Origin: Pseudomonadota bacterium
Lineage (GTDB): Bacteria > Desulfobacterota > Desulfobulbia > Desulfobulbales > Desulfocapsaceae
Length of the DNA stretch: 57,329 nt
Direction: 5' to 3'
NCBI GenBank assembly: GCA_018820855.1
Contig: JAHJNL010000044.1
Span: forward strand, 78,808-136,136
Part shown: one piece after another, positions 25,141 to 34,862 of the stretch
Position numbering within the stretch: position 1 is the first letter of the stretch
Layout: each line of letters begins with the position of its first letter
Notes under the pieces: generated by a model
Seen by the model: the letters and a program-made list of their open reading frames with translations, nothing else
What the model was told of the DNA's origin: nothing
Database searches by the model: none
Program-made: the position numbers and the translations under genes

Positions 25141-27717
25141 TTAATCCTTGTTGCCAGGCAAGAGAGTGAGAATCGGACTGGCAATAAAGATGGAAGAGTA
25201 GGTTCCCACCAAGACGCCCAAGAGCAGGACCAGTGAGAAATCATGAATGACCGATCCGCCGAAGAAGAACAGACAGATGAGTACGATAGCCGTAGTCAGG
25301 GAGGTGACAAGTGTTCGGCTCATGACCTCGTTGATGCTTCTGTTAATCTCTTTGAGCAGAGAGTGGGCTTCTGCTTTCTGCATATTCTCCCGGATCCTGT
25401 CAAAGACGACCACTGAGTCGTTGAGCGAATAACCGGCCAGGGTGAGCAGGGCGGTGACGAGGAGGAGAGTGACTTCCACGTTGAAGAGCCAGCAGATCCC
25501 CAGCACCACGATTACGTCATGGAAGGTGGCCATGGCAGCGGCAAGTCCGAAACGGATGTCAAAGCGTAGAGCCAGATAGATAATAACGCCCAAGAAAGAG
25601 ATAAAGATGGCCTGAATGGCCTTATTCCTCAGGACGGCACTGACTGATGAGCCGATTTCCGACTGACTTTCCAGGCTGAATTGCTTATCCTGAAGTTCCA
25701 TATTCAGGAGAGTGGTGATCTGTTCACTGATGTTGCCAATGACCTGTTCCGACCGTTTGATCTTGACGATCAGCCGGTGTTCCCCCTCCACTTCCTGGAG
25801 GTTGATATCCTTCATGTCGTTTCTGGCAAAGGCCTGACGAACCTCATCCATGGTGAAATCATTGCTCGCCTGGTACTGGAGCAGTGAACCGCCGGAAAAA
25901 TCAACGCCCATGTTGGCCTTGCCCCGGGCAATCTGGATAAAAGCGATGAGGCCCACAGCTACCAGGACTGCGGAGATGGCGAAGGTAATATTTTTTATCC
26001 GCATAAAGTCCAGGTTCGGCTTCTTGGTAAACTGCATGAAGGTCAGCTTTTTCAAGGAACGGAAGGAGTAAAAGGTGTCGAACATGAGCCGTGAGCAGAA
26101 GAGGGCGGTGAAGAGGTTGAAGATAATACCTAAAGAGAGGGTAACGGCAAAGCCTTTGATGGGTCCGGTACCGAACATAAAAAGGGCCATGGCCGTGATA
26201 AGGGTGGTCACCTGGGAGTCAACAATGGTCGAGAAGGCCTTGCTGTAGCCACCGTCTACACTTGATTTCACAGATTTACCCAGGCTGTATTCTTCGCGCA
26301 TCCTTTCAAAAATAAGGACGTTTGCATCCACTGCCATACCAATAGAGAGGATGATACCGGCAATACCCGGCAGGGTCAGGGTGGCATTGAGGATGGCAAG
26401 CCCGGTGAAGAGAAAGAGGATGTTGAGGACGAGGGCACTGTTGGCAATGACACCGGAGAGGCGATAGTAGATGGCCATGAAGCCCAGTACCAGAATGGCA
26501 CCAAACACTCCGGCGGTCATTCCTTTGTTAATGGAATCCTGGCCGAGACTGGCGCCGACGGTCATGTTCTGGATGATATCCACAGGTGCCGGAAGGGCTC
26601 CCACGCGCAGGACAATGGCGAGGTCGGCAGCATCTTCATGGGTGAAACTGCCCGATATCTGGGCAGAACCGCCCATTATCTTTTCTCGGATTACCGGGGC
26701 TGAGCGGACCACATTGTCCAGGACTATGGCCATCCGTTTACCCACATTTGCTTCGGTGAGTTTGGCAAAAACATTGCCACCCTTGGCCGTGAAGTCGATG
26801 GAGACATAGGGCTCATTGAACTGATTGGATATCCTTACCTGGGCATTTTTGACCATTTCTCCGGTCATCAGAATTTTTTCTTCCAGGAGAATAGGGCGAA
26901 TAATTTCTTTGTTGGTCTGACTGTCGGTGTCTTTTTCGATATAAATTTTGGTGTCTTTGGGTAATCGATTCTGCAGGGCACGGTTCAGTTTTTCCACTTC
27001 TTCAGTGTTGGTCCATGTGCCATTCCATTGCCCGGCTGTTCGAATTTCTTCGGCAAGCAGGCCGAGGTTAAGACCGGCAGCATCAGCTACACGTTTAAAT
27101 TCGAGCTGAGCGGTTTTTCCAATGAGATCGATTGCACGTTTGGGATCTCTGATGCCCGGCAGCTGGATTACTATTTCCGCCTCTCCCTGGCGGATGATCA
27201 CCGGTTCCGCTACTCCGAACTGGTCGATACGGTTACGAATAATCTCCAGAGACTGTTCCACGGCATGGGTGCGGATATAATCGATTTCCGAGTCTTTGAG
27301 CGTAATGGAAATTTTGGGAAACGACCCTTCCTTGGCGTCCACCTTTACATTGATATTGGGGAAGCTGTCTGCAACCACACTGTTGACTGTATCCACGGCA
27401 CTGGAGTTAGGGAGGGTGAAGAGGACGGTTCCCGGGGCCGATTTTGTTCGTACCGCACTGATGGATTGCTCCTTGAGGCTGTCCTTTAATTCCGTGGCAG
27501 CGAGTTCAAGGGAATCTTCCTGGGCCTTGTCCAGGTTAACCTGGAGGACCAGATGCATGCCACCCTGCAGGTCAAGGCCCAGGCGTAGGCCCTCCGGTGC
27601 CATATACTTTTTCCACCAGTCAGGGGTCGAGGCGTAAAAAGAAGGAATTATGGTGATAATTGAGAGAATAACTAGAAATATGAGTGCGCTGATTTTCAAT
27701 TTGAGTGAAGTGTTCAT
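25141..27717 (-). CDS. secDF: Fused protein translocase subunits SecD-SecF
   Basis: 858 aa. The SecD half (about 1-555) has an N-terminal membrane segment, LRLGLDLQGGMHLVLQV, a large periplasmic part (VIVRQGEAEIVIQLPGI region) and five more membrane segments, including LPGIAGIILSIGMAVDANVL. The SecF half (about 570-858) starts FTKKPNLDFMRIKN, then NMGVDFSGGSLLQYQ and a second six-helix set with YSLNDSVVVFDRIRENM. SecDF uses the proton gradient to pull secreted proteins through SecYEG. The two proteins are separate in E. coli and fused in Bacillus; here they are fused. No yajC is next to it. Confidence 0.96.
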   Translation of the reverse strand: MNTSLKLKISALIFLVILSIITIIPSFYASTPDWWKKYMAPEGLRLGLDLQGGMHLVLQVNLDKAQEDSLELAATELKDSLKEQSISAVRTKSAPGTVLFTLPNSSAVDTVNSVVADSFPNINVKVDAKEGSFPKISITLKDSEIDYIRTHAVEQSLEIIRNRIDQFGVAEPVIIRQGEAEIVIQLPGIRDPKRAIDLIGKTAQLEFKRVADAAGLNLGLLAEEIRTAGQWNGTWTNTEEVEKLNRALQNRLPKDTKIYIEKDTDSQTNKEIIRPILLEEKILMTGEMVKNAQVRISNQFNEPYVSIDFTAKGGNVFAKLTEANVGKRMAIVLDNVVRSAPVIREKIMGGSAQISGSFTHEDAADLAIVLRVGALPAPVDIIQNMTVGASLGQDSINKGMTAGVFGAILVLGFMAIYYRLSGVIANSALVLNILFLFTGLAILNATLTLPGIAGIILSIGMAVDANVLIFERMREEYSLGKSVKSSVDGGYSKAFSTIVDSQVTTLITAMALFMFGTGPIKGFAVTLSLGIIFNLFTALFCSRLMFDTFYSFRSLKKLTFMQFTKKPNLDFMRIKNITFAISAVLVAVGLIAFIQIARGKANMGVDFSGGSLLQYQASNDFTMDEVRQAFARNDMKDINLQEVEGEHRLIVKIKRSEQVIGNISEQITTLLNMELQDKQFSLESQSEIGSSVSAVLRNKAIQAIFISFLGVIIYLALRFDIRFGLAAAMATFHDVIVVLGICWLFNVEVTLLLVTALLTLAGYSLNDSVVVFDRIRENMQKAEAHSLLKEINRSINEVMSRTLVTSLTTAIVLICLFFFGGSVIHDFSLVLLLGVLVGTYSSIFIASPILTLLPGNKD

Positions 27718-27929
27718 TCGAATTCCTGGATTCGTGGTGACGAGAATTGGGAGTGGTTGATTTTCAAAGACAACTGGGTTTGTTGATCCTGAAGGACACT
27801 TTTCAGTTTCCCCACTTATGGGGCATGTATTTTAACAGGAAGAAGTAACATCCTGAATTATAAGTGTCTTGCTTTTTTTTTAGTAAAGAACAGGAGCAAG
27901 ATACTAATAAGGTACTGAATGGAAGGCGA

Positions 27930-28727
27930 TTATACAGTACTGCCTGAATCTTGCAAGACTTCCTCACTATTTTCTCTTTTCCTGTTGATGGAAGAGGCGA
28001 GACAGGCTGCTCCAAAACCGTTGTCGATGTTGACGACGCCTAGTCCCGGAGCACAGCTGTTGAGCATACCAAGCAGCGCTGCAATTCCACCAAAACTGGT
28101 TCCATATCCCACTGATGTCGGCACAGCTATTACCGGACAACTGCACAGCCCGCTGACCACACTGGGCAGGGCTCCTTCCATACCGGCCACTACGATGATG
28201 ACAGAGGCAGAGGTGAAGAGTTCCTGTTTGTTGAACAAGCGGTGGAGACCGGCAACACCGACATCGTAGTGAGTGGCCACCGGATTGCCGAGGCTCTCCG
28301 CTGTTATCCTGGCCTCTTCGGCCACAGGAATATCCGAAGTTCCAGCGCAGAGGATTGCGATGGTGCCTCGGGTACGTCCTGGTATCGGCTGTTGCCGGTT
28401 GCAGGTGAGCATCCTTGCTTGCTGGTGATGCGTGAGTTCCGGGAGAGCGGCCATGACCTGATGGGCTTTTTCTGCATCGATACGGGTGGCCAGGAACAGA
28501 GATTGCTGTTGAAGAAAGGTCCTGGCAATATCAATGATCTGTTCGCTGCTTTTTCCGGCACCATAAATAACTTCAGGGGTTCCGGTGCGGAGGCTTCGGT
28601 GGTGATCGATACAGGCGTCCTTGATAAGCTGACCAGGCAGGTGGCGCAGTTGGTGCAGGGCCTGTTGAACAGAATAGGTTCCTTGCTGCACACCGGAGAG
28701 AAGTTCCTGTATCGTATCTTGATTCAT
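27930..28727 (-). CDS. larB: LarB, pyridinium-3,5-biscarboxylic acid mononucleotide synthase (nickel-pincer cofactor pathway)
   Basis: 265 aa from the ATG at 28727. LarB carboxylates nicotinic acid adenine dinucleotide, the first step of the nickel-pincer nucleotide used by lactate racemase and related enzymes. The C-terminal half is AIR-carboxylase-like: GTIAILCAGTSDIPVAEEA, THYDVGVAGLHRLF, VVAGMEGALPSVVSGL and VPTSVGYGTSFGG. The N-terminal helical region is usual for LarB. LarC and LarE are not in the window. An upstream in-frame TTG at 28733 is a less likely start. Confidence 0.9.
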   Translation of the reverse strand: MNQDTIQELLSGVQQGTYSVQQALHQLRHLPGQLIKDACIDHHRSLRTGTPEVIYGAGKSSEQIIDIARTFLQQQSLFLATRIDAEKAHQVMAALPELTHHQQARMLTCNRQQPIPGRTRGTIAILCAGTSDIPVAEEARITAESLGNPVATHYDVGVAGLHRLFNKQELFTSASVIIVVAGMEGALPSVVSGLCSCPVIAVPTSVGYGTSFGGIAALLGMLNSCAPGLGVVNIDNGFGAACLASSINRKRENSEEVLQDSGSTV

Positions 28728-28871
28728 GGTCAAGCAGATGAAGAGTTAGGTTGATACGTCTTATTCCCGGACAGGCATGAGTCGGCTATCTCGGATAGTT
28801 AATTTTTTAATGATGCTGTCAAAGGTGAAAAGTATCACGATAACAAAATAAGGTAAAGCTTTTGTCCAGAG

Positions 28872-28900
28872 TTTACTCTCAGGGGTGATTCTGGTACTAT
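28872..28900 (+). promoter_or_regulatory. Sigma-70-type promoter candidate for the APH-like/P-loop kinase pair
   Basis: TTTACT (28872-28877) and TACTAT (28895-28900) with a 17-bp spacer, 66 bases before the start codon. Each hexamer matches consensus at four of six positions. Confidence 0.4.
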
Positions 28901-28965
28901 ACTTCCTTTTTTATGATTCTGCCTAGTCGGCAATATTTTTATCAGTTTAATATAAGGAGTTGTTG

Positions 28966-29982
28966 ATGAGTGAAACAAATCTTCCCGCCTATATCCGTTA
29001 CCTGCAGCAGGAAAGCAGCTATCCTCATCCCGCAGTGGATATTAGCCTGGTGCAGACCCATATTTCCTTTGTGCTCCTGGCAGGCGAGTATGTCTACAAA
29101 TGGAAGAAACCCGTTGATTTTGGTTTCCTCAATTTTTCCACCCTTGAGAAGAGAAAATTTTTCTGTGAGCAGGAGTTGCTGCTCAATCGCAGGCTCTGTC
29201 CCGACATTTACGAGGAGCTGGTCACCGTTACTGAAGAGGGTTCCGGGTTTTGTCTCAATGGTTCCGGAAAGGTCGTGGAGTATGGCATCAGGATGACAAG
29301 AATGCCGGAAGAAAAAATGATGGGCAGAATCATGGCGGCAGGTGAATTGACTCACGCCCATATCGATGGCATCATTGATACTCTGGTCCCTTTTTATCAG
29401 GCGGCTGCGGGTGACGAATCCATACAGGAGTTTGGCCAGGCCAGCGCTGTTGCTGTCAATGTTTTGGAAAATTTTGAACAGACAGCCGCAGTTATTGATC
29501 AGGGTGCCCTCAGTCGAGGCCAGTTTGACACCATCAGCAGCTATGCCAGAGAATTTCTTGATCATAAGGGCAGGTTCCAGGTGCGTATTGATGCTGGTAA
29601 GATCAGGGATTGTCACGGTGATATGCATTCAGCAAACATTTGTCTGGCAGATCGTGTTTATATCTTTGACTGTATCGAATTTAACGAGCGCTTTCGCTAT
29701 ACGGATGTGGCTGCCGATGTCGCCTTTTTGGCCATGGATCTTGATTTTCACGGTCTCGATGAGCTTTCTCGCTATTTCGTCGAGCAGTTTGCTGCAAAAT
29801 CCGAGGACCCGGGGCTCTTTGTGATGCTCGATTTTTATAAGTGTTATCGGGCGTATGTACGAGGGAAAATAGGGCTGTTTACGGCCGCTGATCCGTTAGT
29901 GGATGCACAAATCGCCACCCAGTGTCTTGAACAGGCAAGAAAACATTTTCTCCTGGCCGAAAAGTATGCAGCAGCAAAGTAA
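28966..29982 (+). CDS. Aminoglycoside-phosphotransferase-like kinase (COG2187 type)
   Basis: 338 aa from the ATG at 28966 with AAGGAG upstream. The protein has an APH/protein-kinase-like fold: an N-lobe with YVYKWKKPVDFGFLNFST, a catalytic loop IRDCHGDMHSANICLADRV with the Asp and Asn, and IFDCIEFNERFRYTDVAADV as the DFG-equivalent. In many bacteria this domain is fused to a P-loop kinase (COG0645 type) in one chain; here the next gene is that partner, overlapping by 17 bases. The substrate is unknown. Despite the name it is not evidence for antibiotic resistance. Confidence 0.8.
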   Translation: MSETNLPAYIRYLQQESSYPHPAVDISLVQTHISFVLLAGEYVYKWKKPVDFGFLNFSTLEKRKFFCEQELLLNRRLCPDIYEELVTVTEEGSGFCLNGSGKVVEYGIRMTRMPEEKMMGRIMAAGELTHAHIDGIIDTLVPFYQAAAGDESIQEFGQASAVAVNVLENFEQTAAVIDQGALSRGQFDTISSYAREFLDHKGRFQVRIDAGKIRDCHGDMHSANICLADRVYIFDCIEFNERFRYTDVAADVAFLAMDLDFHGLDELSRYFVEQFAAKSEDPGLFVMLDFYKCYRAYVRGKIGLFTAADPLVDAQIATQCLEQARKHFLLAEKYAAAK

Positions 29983-30562
29983 AAAAGTGTGGTCTTCCGG
30001 GCTCCTGCTTGTTTTTTTTGGAATGATCGCCACTGGGAAGAGCTATCTGGCCTCCGCCTGGGCACAGCAATACGGGCTGCCGTATTATAATTCAGACAGG
30101 GTTCGCAAAGAGCTGGCCGGGATAACGCCTCAGACCAGTCAGCAGGCAGGGGTGGACCAGGGGATTTATACCCCTGCCTTTAGCAGGCGTACCTATGATG
30201 CTTTGCTTGATCGTGCTGATACGCATTTTCGGGAAGATGCTCAGGCCTGTGTGGTCCTGGATGGATCGTATCAGTCTGCAAGAGAGAGAGAGCTCTTGCG
30301 AGACCGTTTTTCCGGTCGCGTAGATGTCCTTTTTGTCCACTGCACCTGCAGTGAAGATGTGGTAAAAGAGCGATTGAAGCAGCGGGCCATGGATTCCCAT
30401 GCTGTTTCTGATGGGCGCTGGGAGATATATCTTGCGCAGAGAAAACGTTTTCAACCTGTAACTGATCTGGAACAGGAACAGGTGATAGAACTTGATACCA
30501 ATGCTCCTCTGCAGCAGTTGTTGATGCAGGTGGGTCAGCATATTCAAGAGCGAGGGCTATAG
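29966..30562 (+). CDS. P-loop kinase (COG0645 type), partner of the APH-like kinase
   Basis: 198 aa from the ATG at 29966, which overlaps the end of the previous gene by 17 bases, so translation is probably coupled. Walker A is FFGMIATGKSYLASAWA. Other P-loop-kinase parts are NSDRVRKELAG, VVLDGSYQSARER and the Arg-rich lid VKERLKQRAMDS. It resembles zeta-toxin/adenylylsulfate-kinase-like small-molecule kinases. The substrate is unknown. Confidence 0.8.
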   Translation: MQQQSKKVWSSGLLLVFFGMIATGKSYLASAWAQQYGLPYYNSDRVRKELAGITPQTSQQAGVDQGIYTPAFSRRTYDALLDRADTHFREDAQACVVLDGSYQSARERELLRDRFSGRVDVLFVHCTCSEDVVKERLKQRAMDSHAVSDGRWEIYLAQRKRFQPVTDLEQEQVIELDTNAPLQQLLMQVGQHIQERGL

Positions 30563-30733
30563 CCTGTTCCTAACGCAACTGCAAGAAGTGACAGCAGAAA
30601 GGCTTAAAGATATGTTGGGTTTTGTAACCTCAAACCTATCTGCACATCATTTCGTTTCCAACGTAGAATGTCGTTGCCATTGAGCCGGAGTGGTGTCTCT
30701 GACCTTGAGATAAACCTATACAAGAGGTGTGTG

Positions 30734-31183
30734 ATGTCTACACGAATTTATATATTGCGCTTTCCAAAAGAGACCAGCAATGAGCCCATTATCTACCAAC
30801 TTGTCAAACAGTACGACGTTGAATTCAATATCCTGAAGGCCGATATCCTGCCTCAGCGGGAAGGACTAATGATTCTGGAATTAAAAGGAATCAAGGATAA
30901 AGTCAACTCAGGGTTGGAATTTCTGAAGTCCTTTGGGGTCAAAGTGGAGCGTCTGGCGGCTTCCATTCGCAGGGACGATGAAAAATGTTTTCAGTGCGGG
31001 GCCTGTACCGGCATCTGTCCTGTGGGGGCGCTGGCAATACAGCGCCCCGAAATGACGGTGGTTTTTGATCCGGAAAAATGTACTGGATGTTCCCTTTGTG
31101 TTCCGGTCTGTCCAGTCCGGGCCATGGAAGTGTCCTTGGGCGCCGGCACTTTGGCGGAAGTAGAAGAAAAGACTATTGTTTAA
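30734..31183 (+). CDS. NIL-domain ferredoxin with two [4Fe-4S] clusters
   Basis: 149 aa from the ATG at 30734 (AGAGGTG upstream). Residues 1-80 match the NIL ligand-binding domain (IYILRFPKETSNEPIIYQL). The C-terminal half is a bacterial-type ferredoxin with CFQCGACTGICP and CTGCSLCVPVCP, enough for two cubane clusters. Such proteins are common in anaerobes and have been linked to methionine or sulfur-amino-acid metabolism. It seems to be monocistronic. Confidence 0.88.
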   Translation: MSTRIYILRFPKETSNEPIIYQLVKQYDVEFNILKADILPQREGLMILELKGIKDKVNSGLEFLKSFGVKVERLAASIRRDDEKCFQCGACTGICPVGALAIQRPEMTVVFDPEKCTGCSLCVPVCPVRAMEVSLGAGTLAEVEEKTIV

Positions 31184-31888
31184 TGAAAAAGGGGATGCTT
31201 TTTTATTGTATACCCTGTTTCGGATGCCTGCTGCCGGAAGAGCGAGTGTCACGGCTCAGTTTATTCTCGAGGGCGCTTCAGTCAGGCGATTCGGGGGTGT
31301 CGGAGGTGAAAAGGCATTTTTGAATCTGGAGGAATGGAGCGGTTCAGACCAGATCTGACGGCCACTGCTTCTTTAGGTGGTTGCTGTCATGTCAAATGTA
31401 AGTTGTTTCTTGTCCCTTCCATAGCTTTTTTCATCTTTAAAGGTGTCCATAACATGCTGTTTTTGTGATTCGGCCCCGGCGATTTTCCAGCCACGGCATT
31501 TCCTGCAATATTCCTGGTAAGACAAATGACTGTCTAGATGCCATCGTCTTTGCAAAGGCGCTCTGCATCTTGGTGGTTTTGTGCTGTCTCGGCAGAGATA
31601 AAAGCTTAGTATTTGTGGAACCGGTTTTTAAGGTGTAAAACCCAGACATTTTTGAGCTGTTGTGGAGTTTAGCGCAGTCTTTCGTATGTGTTCATCTTGC
31701 TTTGGTCTATGAGAAAGCTCATATCATCACAGCTTACTTCTCTTGCCGACATGGAAGAGTTGCATTGACACGTTGAATTCAAGGCTGTATCACAAAAAAA
31801 GGATGTTGGTAATCAATTGTCTTAATCTGATTGGTGGCTGGTTTAGCGTTATGCTTAATTTTGAATACATTTTGGAGCAACACCTGCA
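31184..31888. other. Long intergenic region before the glucan synthase
   Basis: 705 bases in which I see no convincing gene. Two overlapping minus-strand frames between about 31373 and 31649 share words across a frame change (for example HLSYQEYCRKCRGWK in one) and might be the remnant of a decayed gene, but no family is recognised. The region marks a change to lower GC in the following gene. Confidence 0.4.
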
Positions 31889-34480
31889 ATGATGCGAATT
31901 AATATTTTTATTGCTGTACTCGTTGCTACCGTCACTTATAGCTTGTGGGCCTTTATGAATAGGCCGGAAGTTGAACCAATGTGGCCAGAGACGATTCAAG
32001 GATTTTCTTTTTCGCCGATGCGTTTAGATCATAATCCGTCAACAGGAATACAGCCGACGGTTGAAGAAATTGAGCAGGATGTGGCTCTGCTCTCGGGTAA
32101 AACTCATTCCATACGCACGTACACTGTAGAAGGGACTCTTGCTCAGGTTCCTGTCCTGGCACGGAAGCATGGTCTTAACGTTGCGTTAGGGGCCTGGCTA
32201 GATAGTAGATTAGAGAAAAATCTTATAGAAATTGAAAATCTGATTTCTATAGCTGATAAAAACCGGAAAAATGTCGTTCGCGTTGTGGTGGGTAACGAGG
32301 TTCTACTCAGAAAAGAGATTTCCATTGAGCGGTTGTGCAAGTATCTTGATCATGTTCGTAGTCAAGTTGGTATGCCTGTCAGCACAGCAGAACCATGGCA
32401 TGTGTGGGTTAAACACCCTGAACTGGCGCAGCATGTTGACTATCTTGCCGTTCATATGTTGCCTTACTGGGAAGGAGTAGGTAATGAAGTTGCGGTTGAT
32501 TACATCGTAGAACGTATGAATCAATTGAAACAACTTTTCCCGGGTAAACCGATAGTAATAGCTGAAGTAGGTTGGCCCAGTAATGGCAGAACCATTAAGT
32601 CAGCAACTGCCAATGAGGCATGGCAGGCAATTTTTTTGCGACGCTTTTTACACCGGGCCGAGCAAGAAAAGTACACCTACTATTTAATGGAGGCTTTTGA
32701 TCAACCATGGAAACGGGTGAGTGAGGGTTCTGTTGGTGCTTATTGGGGCGTCTATGATGCTGAACGTAATGCCAAATTTGAATTTATAAAACCTATTGTA
32801 GGCTTGCCGCAATGGCAGATGTTAGCCATAATTTCAGTTATTATTGCGGCCATTGTTTTTGCCCTGCTCTTGATTGATGCAAATACATTAAATCGCCGTG
32901 GCCGTAGTTTTCTTGCCATGGTTGCCTATGTGTTGACTACAGTTGTCGTCTGGATTGCATATGACTATTCACGGCAATATATGACTGCTGGAGCTCTTGT
33001 CGTCGGCATTTTGATGATGCTGGGTATGATTGGGGTCATTATAGTGTTGCTGATTGAAGCGCATGAATGGGCTGAAGCGTTATGGGTGAAAAGCCGTCGC
33101 CGTGAATTAAAAGCAGTAGACGTTAGTGATGCGGATCTTCCCATGGTGTCAATTCATGTCCCGGCCTATAACGAGCCACCTGATATGTTGATTAAAACAT
33201 TGGATGCCTTGGCGGCACTGGATTATCCGCGTTATGAAGTAATCGTTATTGATAACAACACAAAGGATGCTGAGATTTGGCAACCCTTGGAAAAACACTG
33301 CTCCATACTGGGAGAGAAATTCCGGTTTTTTCATAAGTCGCCGCTAGCCGGTTTTAAAGCAGGGGCATTAAACTTTGCCTTGAAAGAGACAGCGCCTGAT
33401 GCAACAATTATTGCTGTTATCGATAGTGATTATTGTGTTGTGCCGACATGGTTGCGAGAACTGGTGCCACAATTTACACAAGCTGATGTCGCAATTGTTC
33501 AAGCACCCCAAGACTACCGAGATTCGAACGAAACACTCTTTAAGACCATCTGCTTTGCTGAATATCGAGGGTTTTTTCATATTGGTATGATTACACGCAA
33601 TGAGCGTAATGCAATCATCCAACACGGGACCATGACCATGGTACGACGTTCGTGCCTGGAAGAAGTTGGCGGTTGGAGTGAACGCACTATCACCGAAGAT
33701 GCAGAATTGGGTCTGATGATTTTTTCAGCAGGTTATCAAGCTGTTTATACATCCAGGAGTTATGGCAAGGGATTGATGCCAGATAGTTTTCTTGATTATA
33801 AAAATCAGCGTTTTCGCTGGGCTTATGGTGCCATGCAGATTTTACGGCACCATGCAGGAGAATTAATGGGGAGGGCAAGTCATAACTTAACTGTTGGACA
33901 ACGATATCACTTTATAGCCGGCTGGCTGCCCTGGATTGCTGACGGTATCAATCTGATTTTCAATTTTGCGGCATTAGGCTGGTCTTTGGCGATGATTGTC
34001 CTACCCCAACAAGTCGATCCACCCTTGGTGATCTTTTCAATATTACCGCTAAGTTTATTTGTTTTTAAAATTGCCAAGGTGATTTATCTGTACCGTGGTG
34101 TGCACATCGTCACCTCAGTAGGAGAAACTGTTGCTGCAGCATTTTCCGGTCTCGCATTATCACATACAATCGCCAAGGCTATGTGGCTGGGGCTCTTCAC
34201 TGATGGCCGGCCTTTTTTGCGGACACCTAAAATGGAAAAATCAATGGCCTTTGTGAAAGCAATTGGCACTGTATCTGAAGAGACATTGTTTATGTTGGCG
34301 TTATGGCTTGCTGCTGGCGCACTCTATTACACAATATCAATAGATACCTGGGATATTATTCTTTGGATAATGATGTTGCTGGTCCAATCTTTGCCGTATT
34401 TTTCGGCACTATGTCTTTCTATTATCAGTGCATTGCCAAAGTCAAAGGCCAAGTTAGCCACGAGTCATTCATTACAGTAA
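31889..34480 (+). CDS. Membrane-bound beta-glucan synthase: GH17-like domain fused to GT2 glycosyltransferase
   Basis: 863 aa. A signal-anchor (about 4-22) leads to a GH17-like (endo-1,3-beta-glucanase fold) domain at about 35-295, with VVGNEVLLR and IVIAEVGWPSNGRT carrying the two Glu that are catalytic in GH17. Then come three membrane segments (about 305-395). A GT2 domain (about 410-680) has AVIDSDYCVVP, the ITEDAELGL base motif and KNQRFRWAYG (QxxRW). C-terminal membrane helices follow. Similar fusions make or remodel beta-1,3-type glucans in proteobacteria. The start could be 31889 or 31892. Base composition is AT-richer than its neighbours and it stands alone between large gaps, so transfer is plausible. 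Confidence 0.88.
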   Translation: MMRINIFIAVLVATVTYSLWAFMNRPEVEPMWPETIQGFSFSPMRLDHNPSTGIQPTVEEIEQDVALLSGKTHSIRTYTVEGTLAQVPVLARKHGLNVALGAWLDSRLEKNLIEIENLISIADKNRKNVVRVVVGNEVLLRKEISIERLCKYLDHVRSQVGMPVSTAEPWHVWVKHPELAQHVDYLAVHMLPYWEGVGNEVAVDYIVERMNQLKQLFPGKPIVIAEVGWPSNGRTIKSATANEAWQAIFLRRFLHRAEQEKYTYYLMEAFDQPWKRVSEGSVGAYWGVYDAERNAKFEFIKPIVGLPQWQMLAIISVIIAAIVFALLLIDANTLNRRGRSFLAMVAYVLTTVVVWIAYDYSRQYMTAGALVVGILMMLGMIGVIIVLLIEAHEWAEALWVKSRRRELKAVDVSDADLPMVSIHVPAYNEPPDMLIKTLDALAALDYPRYEVIVIDNNTKDAEIWQPLEKHCSILGEKFRFFHKSPLAGFKAGALNFALKETAPDATIIAVIDSDYCVVPTWLRELVPQFTQADVAIVQAPQDYRDSNETLFKTICFAEYRGFFHIGMITRNERNAIIQHGTMTMVRRSCLEEVGGWSERTITEDAELGLMIFSAGYQAVYTSRSYGKGLMPDSFLDYKNQRFRWAYGAMQILRHHAGELMGRASHNLTVGQRYHFIAGWLPWIADGINLIFNFAALGWSLAMIVLPQQVDPPLVIFSILPLSLFVFKIAKVIYLYRGVHIVTSVGETVAAAFSGLALSHTIAKAMWLGLFTDGRPFLRTPKMEKSMAFVKAIGTVSEETLFMLALWLAAGALYYTISIDTWDIILWIMMLLVQSLPYFSALCLSIISALPKSKAKLATSHSLQ

Positions 34481-34784
34481 GAAGGGTCCTTGCTAGTTGT
34501 CAGGAAATTTAATCAAAATTAATTTGACTGCTGAATAGCAACTTTTACCCATTCAAAAGGGCGATAGATCCAAAGAAATATCCTTACACAAAGTCTGCCG
34601 AAAAACGCATGAACCACCATCCGTGCCTTGGTCCCTGACTGGCATGGCCCAGCCATAGAGCTAAAGGAACAGGCCCAGTCTTTTCGTCGTCACTGTTTCA
34701 CCCATCCGCAGCACTCCGAGACAAAAGGAGCCCGGTATCTGAGAAGGAACCGTAGCTTTGTTATTTTCCTGATAGAATTCATAC

Positions 34785-34813
34785 TTGACTTTATGCAACC
34801 CTCCTCCTACTAT
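34785..34813 (+). promoter_or_regulatory. Sigma-70-type promoter of the arsR operon
   Basis: TTGACT (34785-34790) and TACTAT (34808-34813), 17-bp spacer, 50 bases before the arsR start codon. Confidence 0.65.
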
Positions 34814-34825
34814 GTCACGTATCGC

Positions 34826-34839
34826 CATATGGTAATATG
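34826..34839. promoter_or_regulatory. Putative ArsR operator
   Basis: CATAT-GGTA-ATATG inverted repeat immediately downstream of the -10 element and before the AAAGGAGG site of arsR. The AT-rich dyad and position suit autoregulation by the ArsR protein encoded next. Confidence 0.5.
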
Positions 34840-34862
34840 AGCATGAAAGGAGGAAGGCTGCT

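Larger units (their letters stand above)
34481..34862. other. Intergenic region upstream of the arsR operon
   Basis: 382 bases with no supportable gene. The last 80 bases hold a good promoter (34785-34813) and a small inverted repeat (34826-34839), given separately. Confidence 0.6.

Noticed and set aside
28966-29982. Antibiotic resistance call for the APH-like gene
   Set aside because: The protein belongs to the COG2187-type kinases with a P-loop partner, not to the aminoglycoside-resistance enzymes.
31373-31649. Minus-strand frames as a gene
   Set aside because: Two short frames need a frameshift to join and match no family I recognise; at most a decayed gene.
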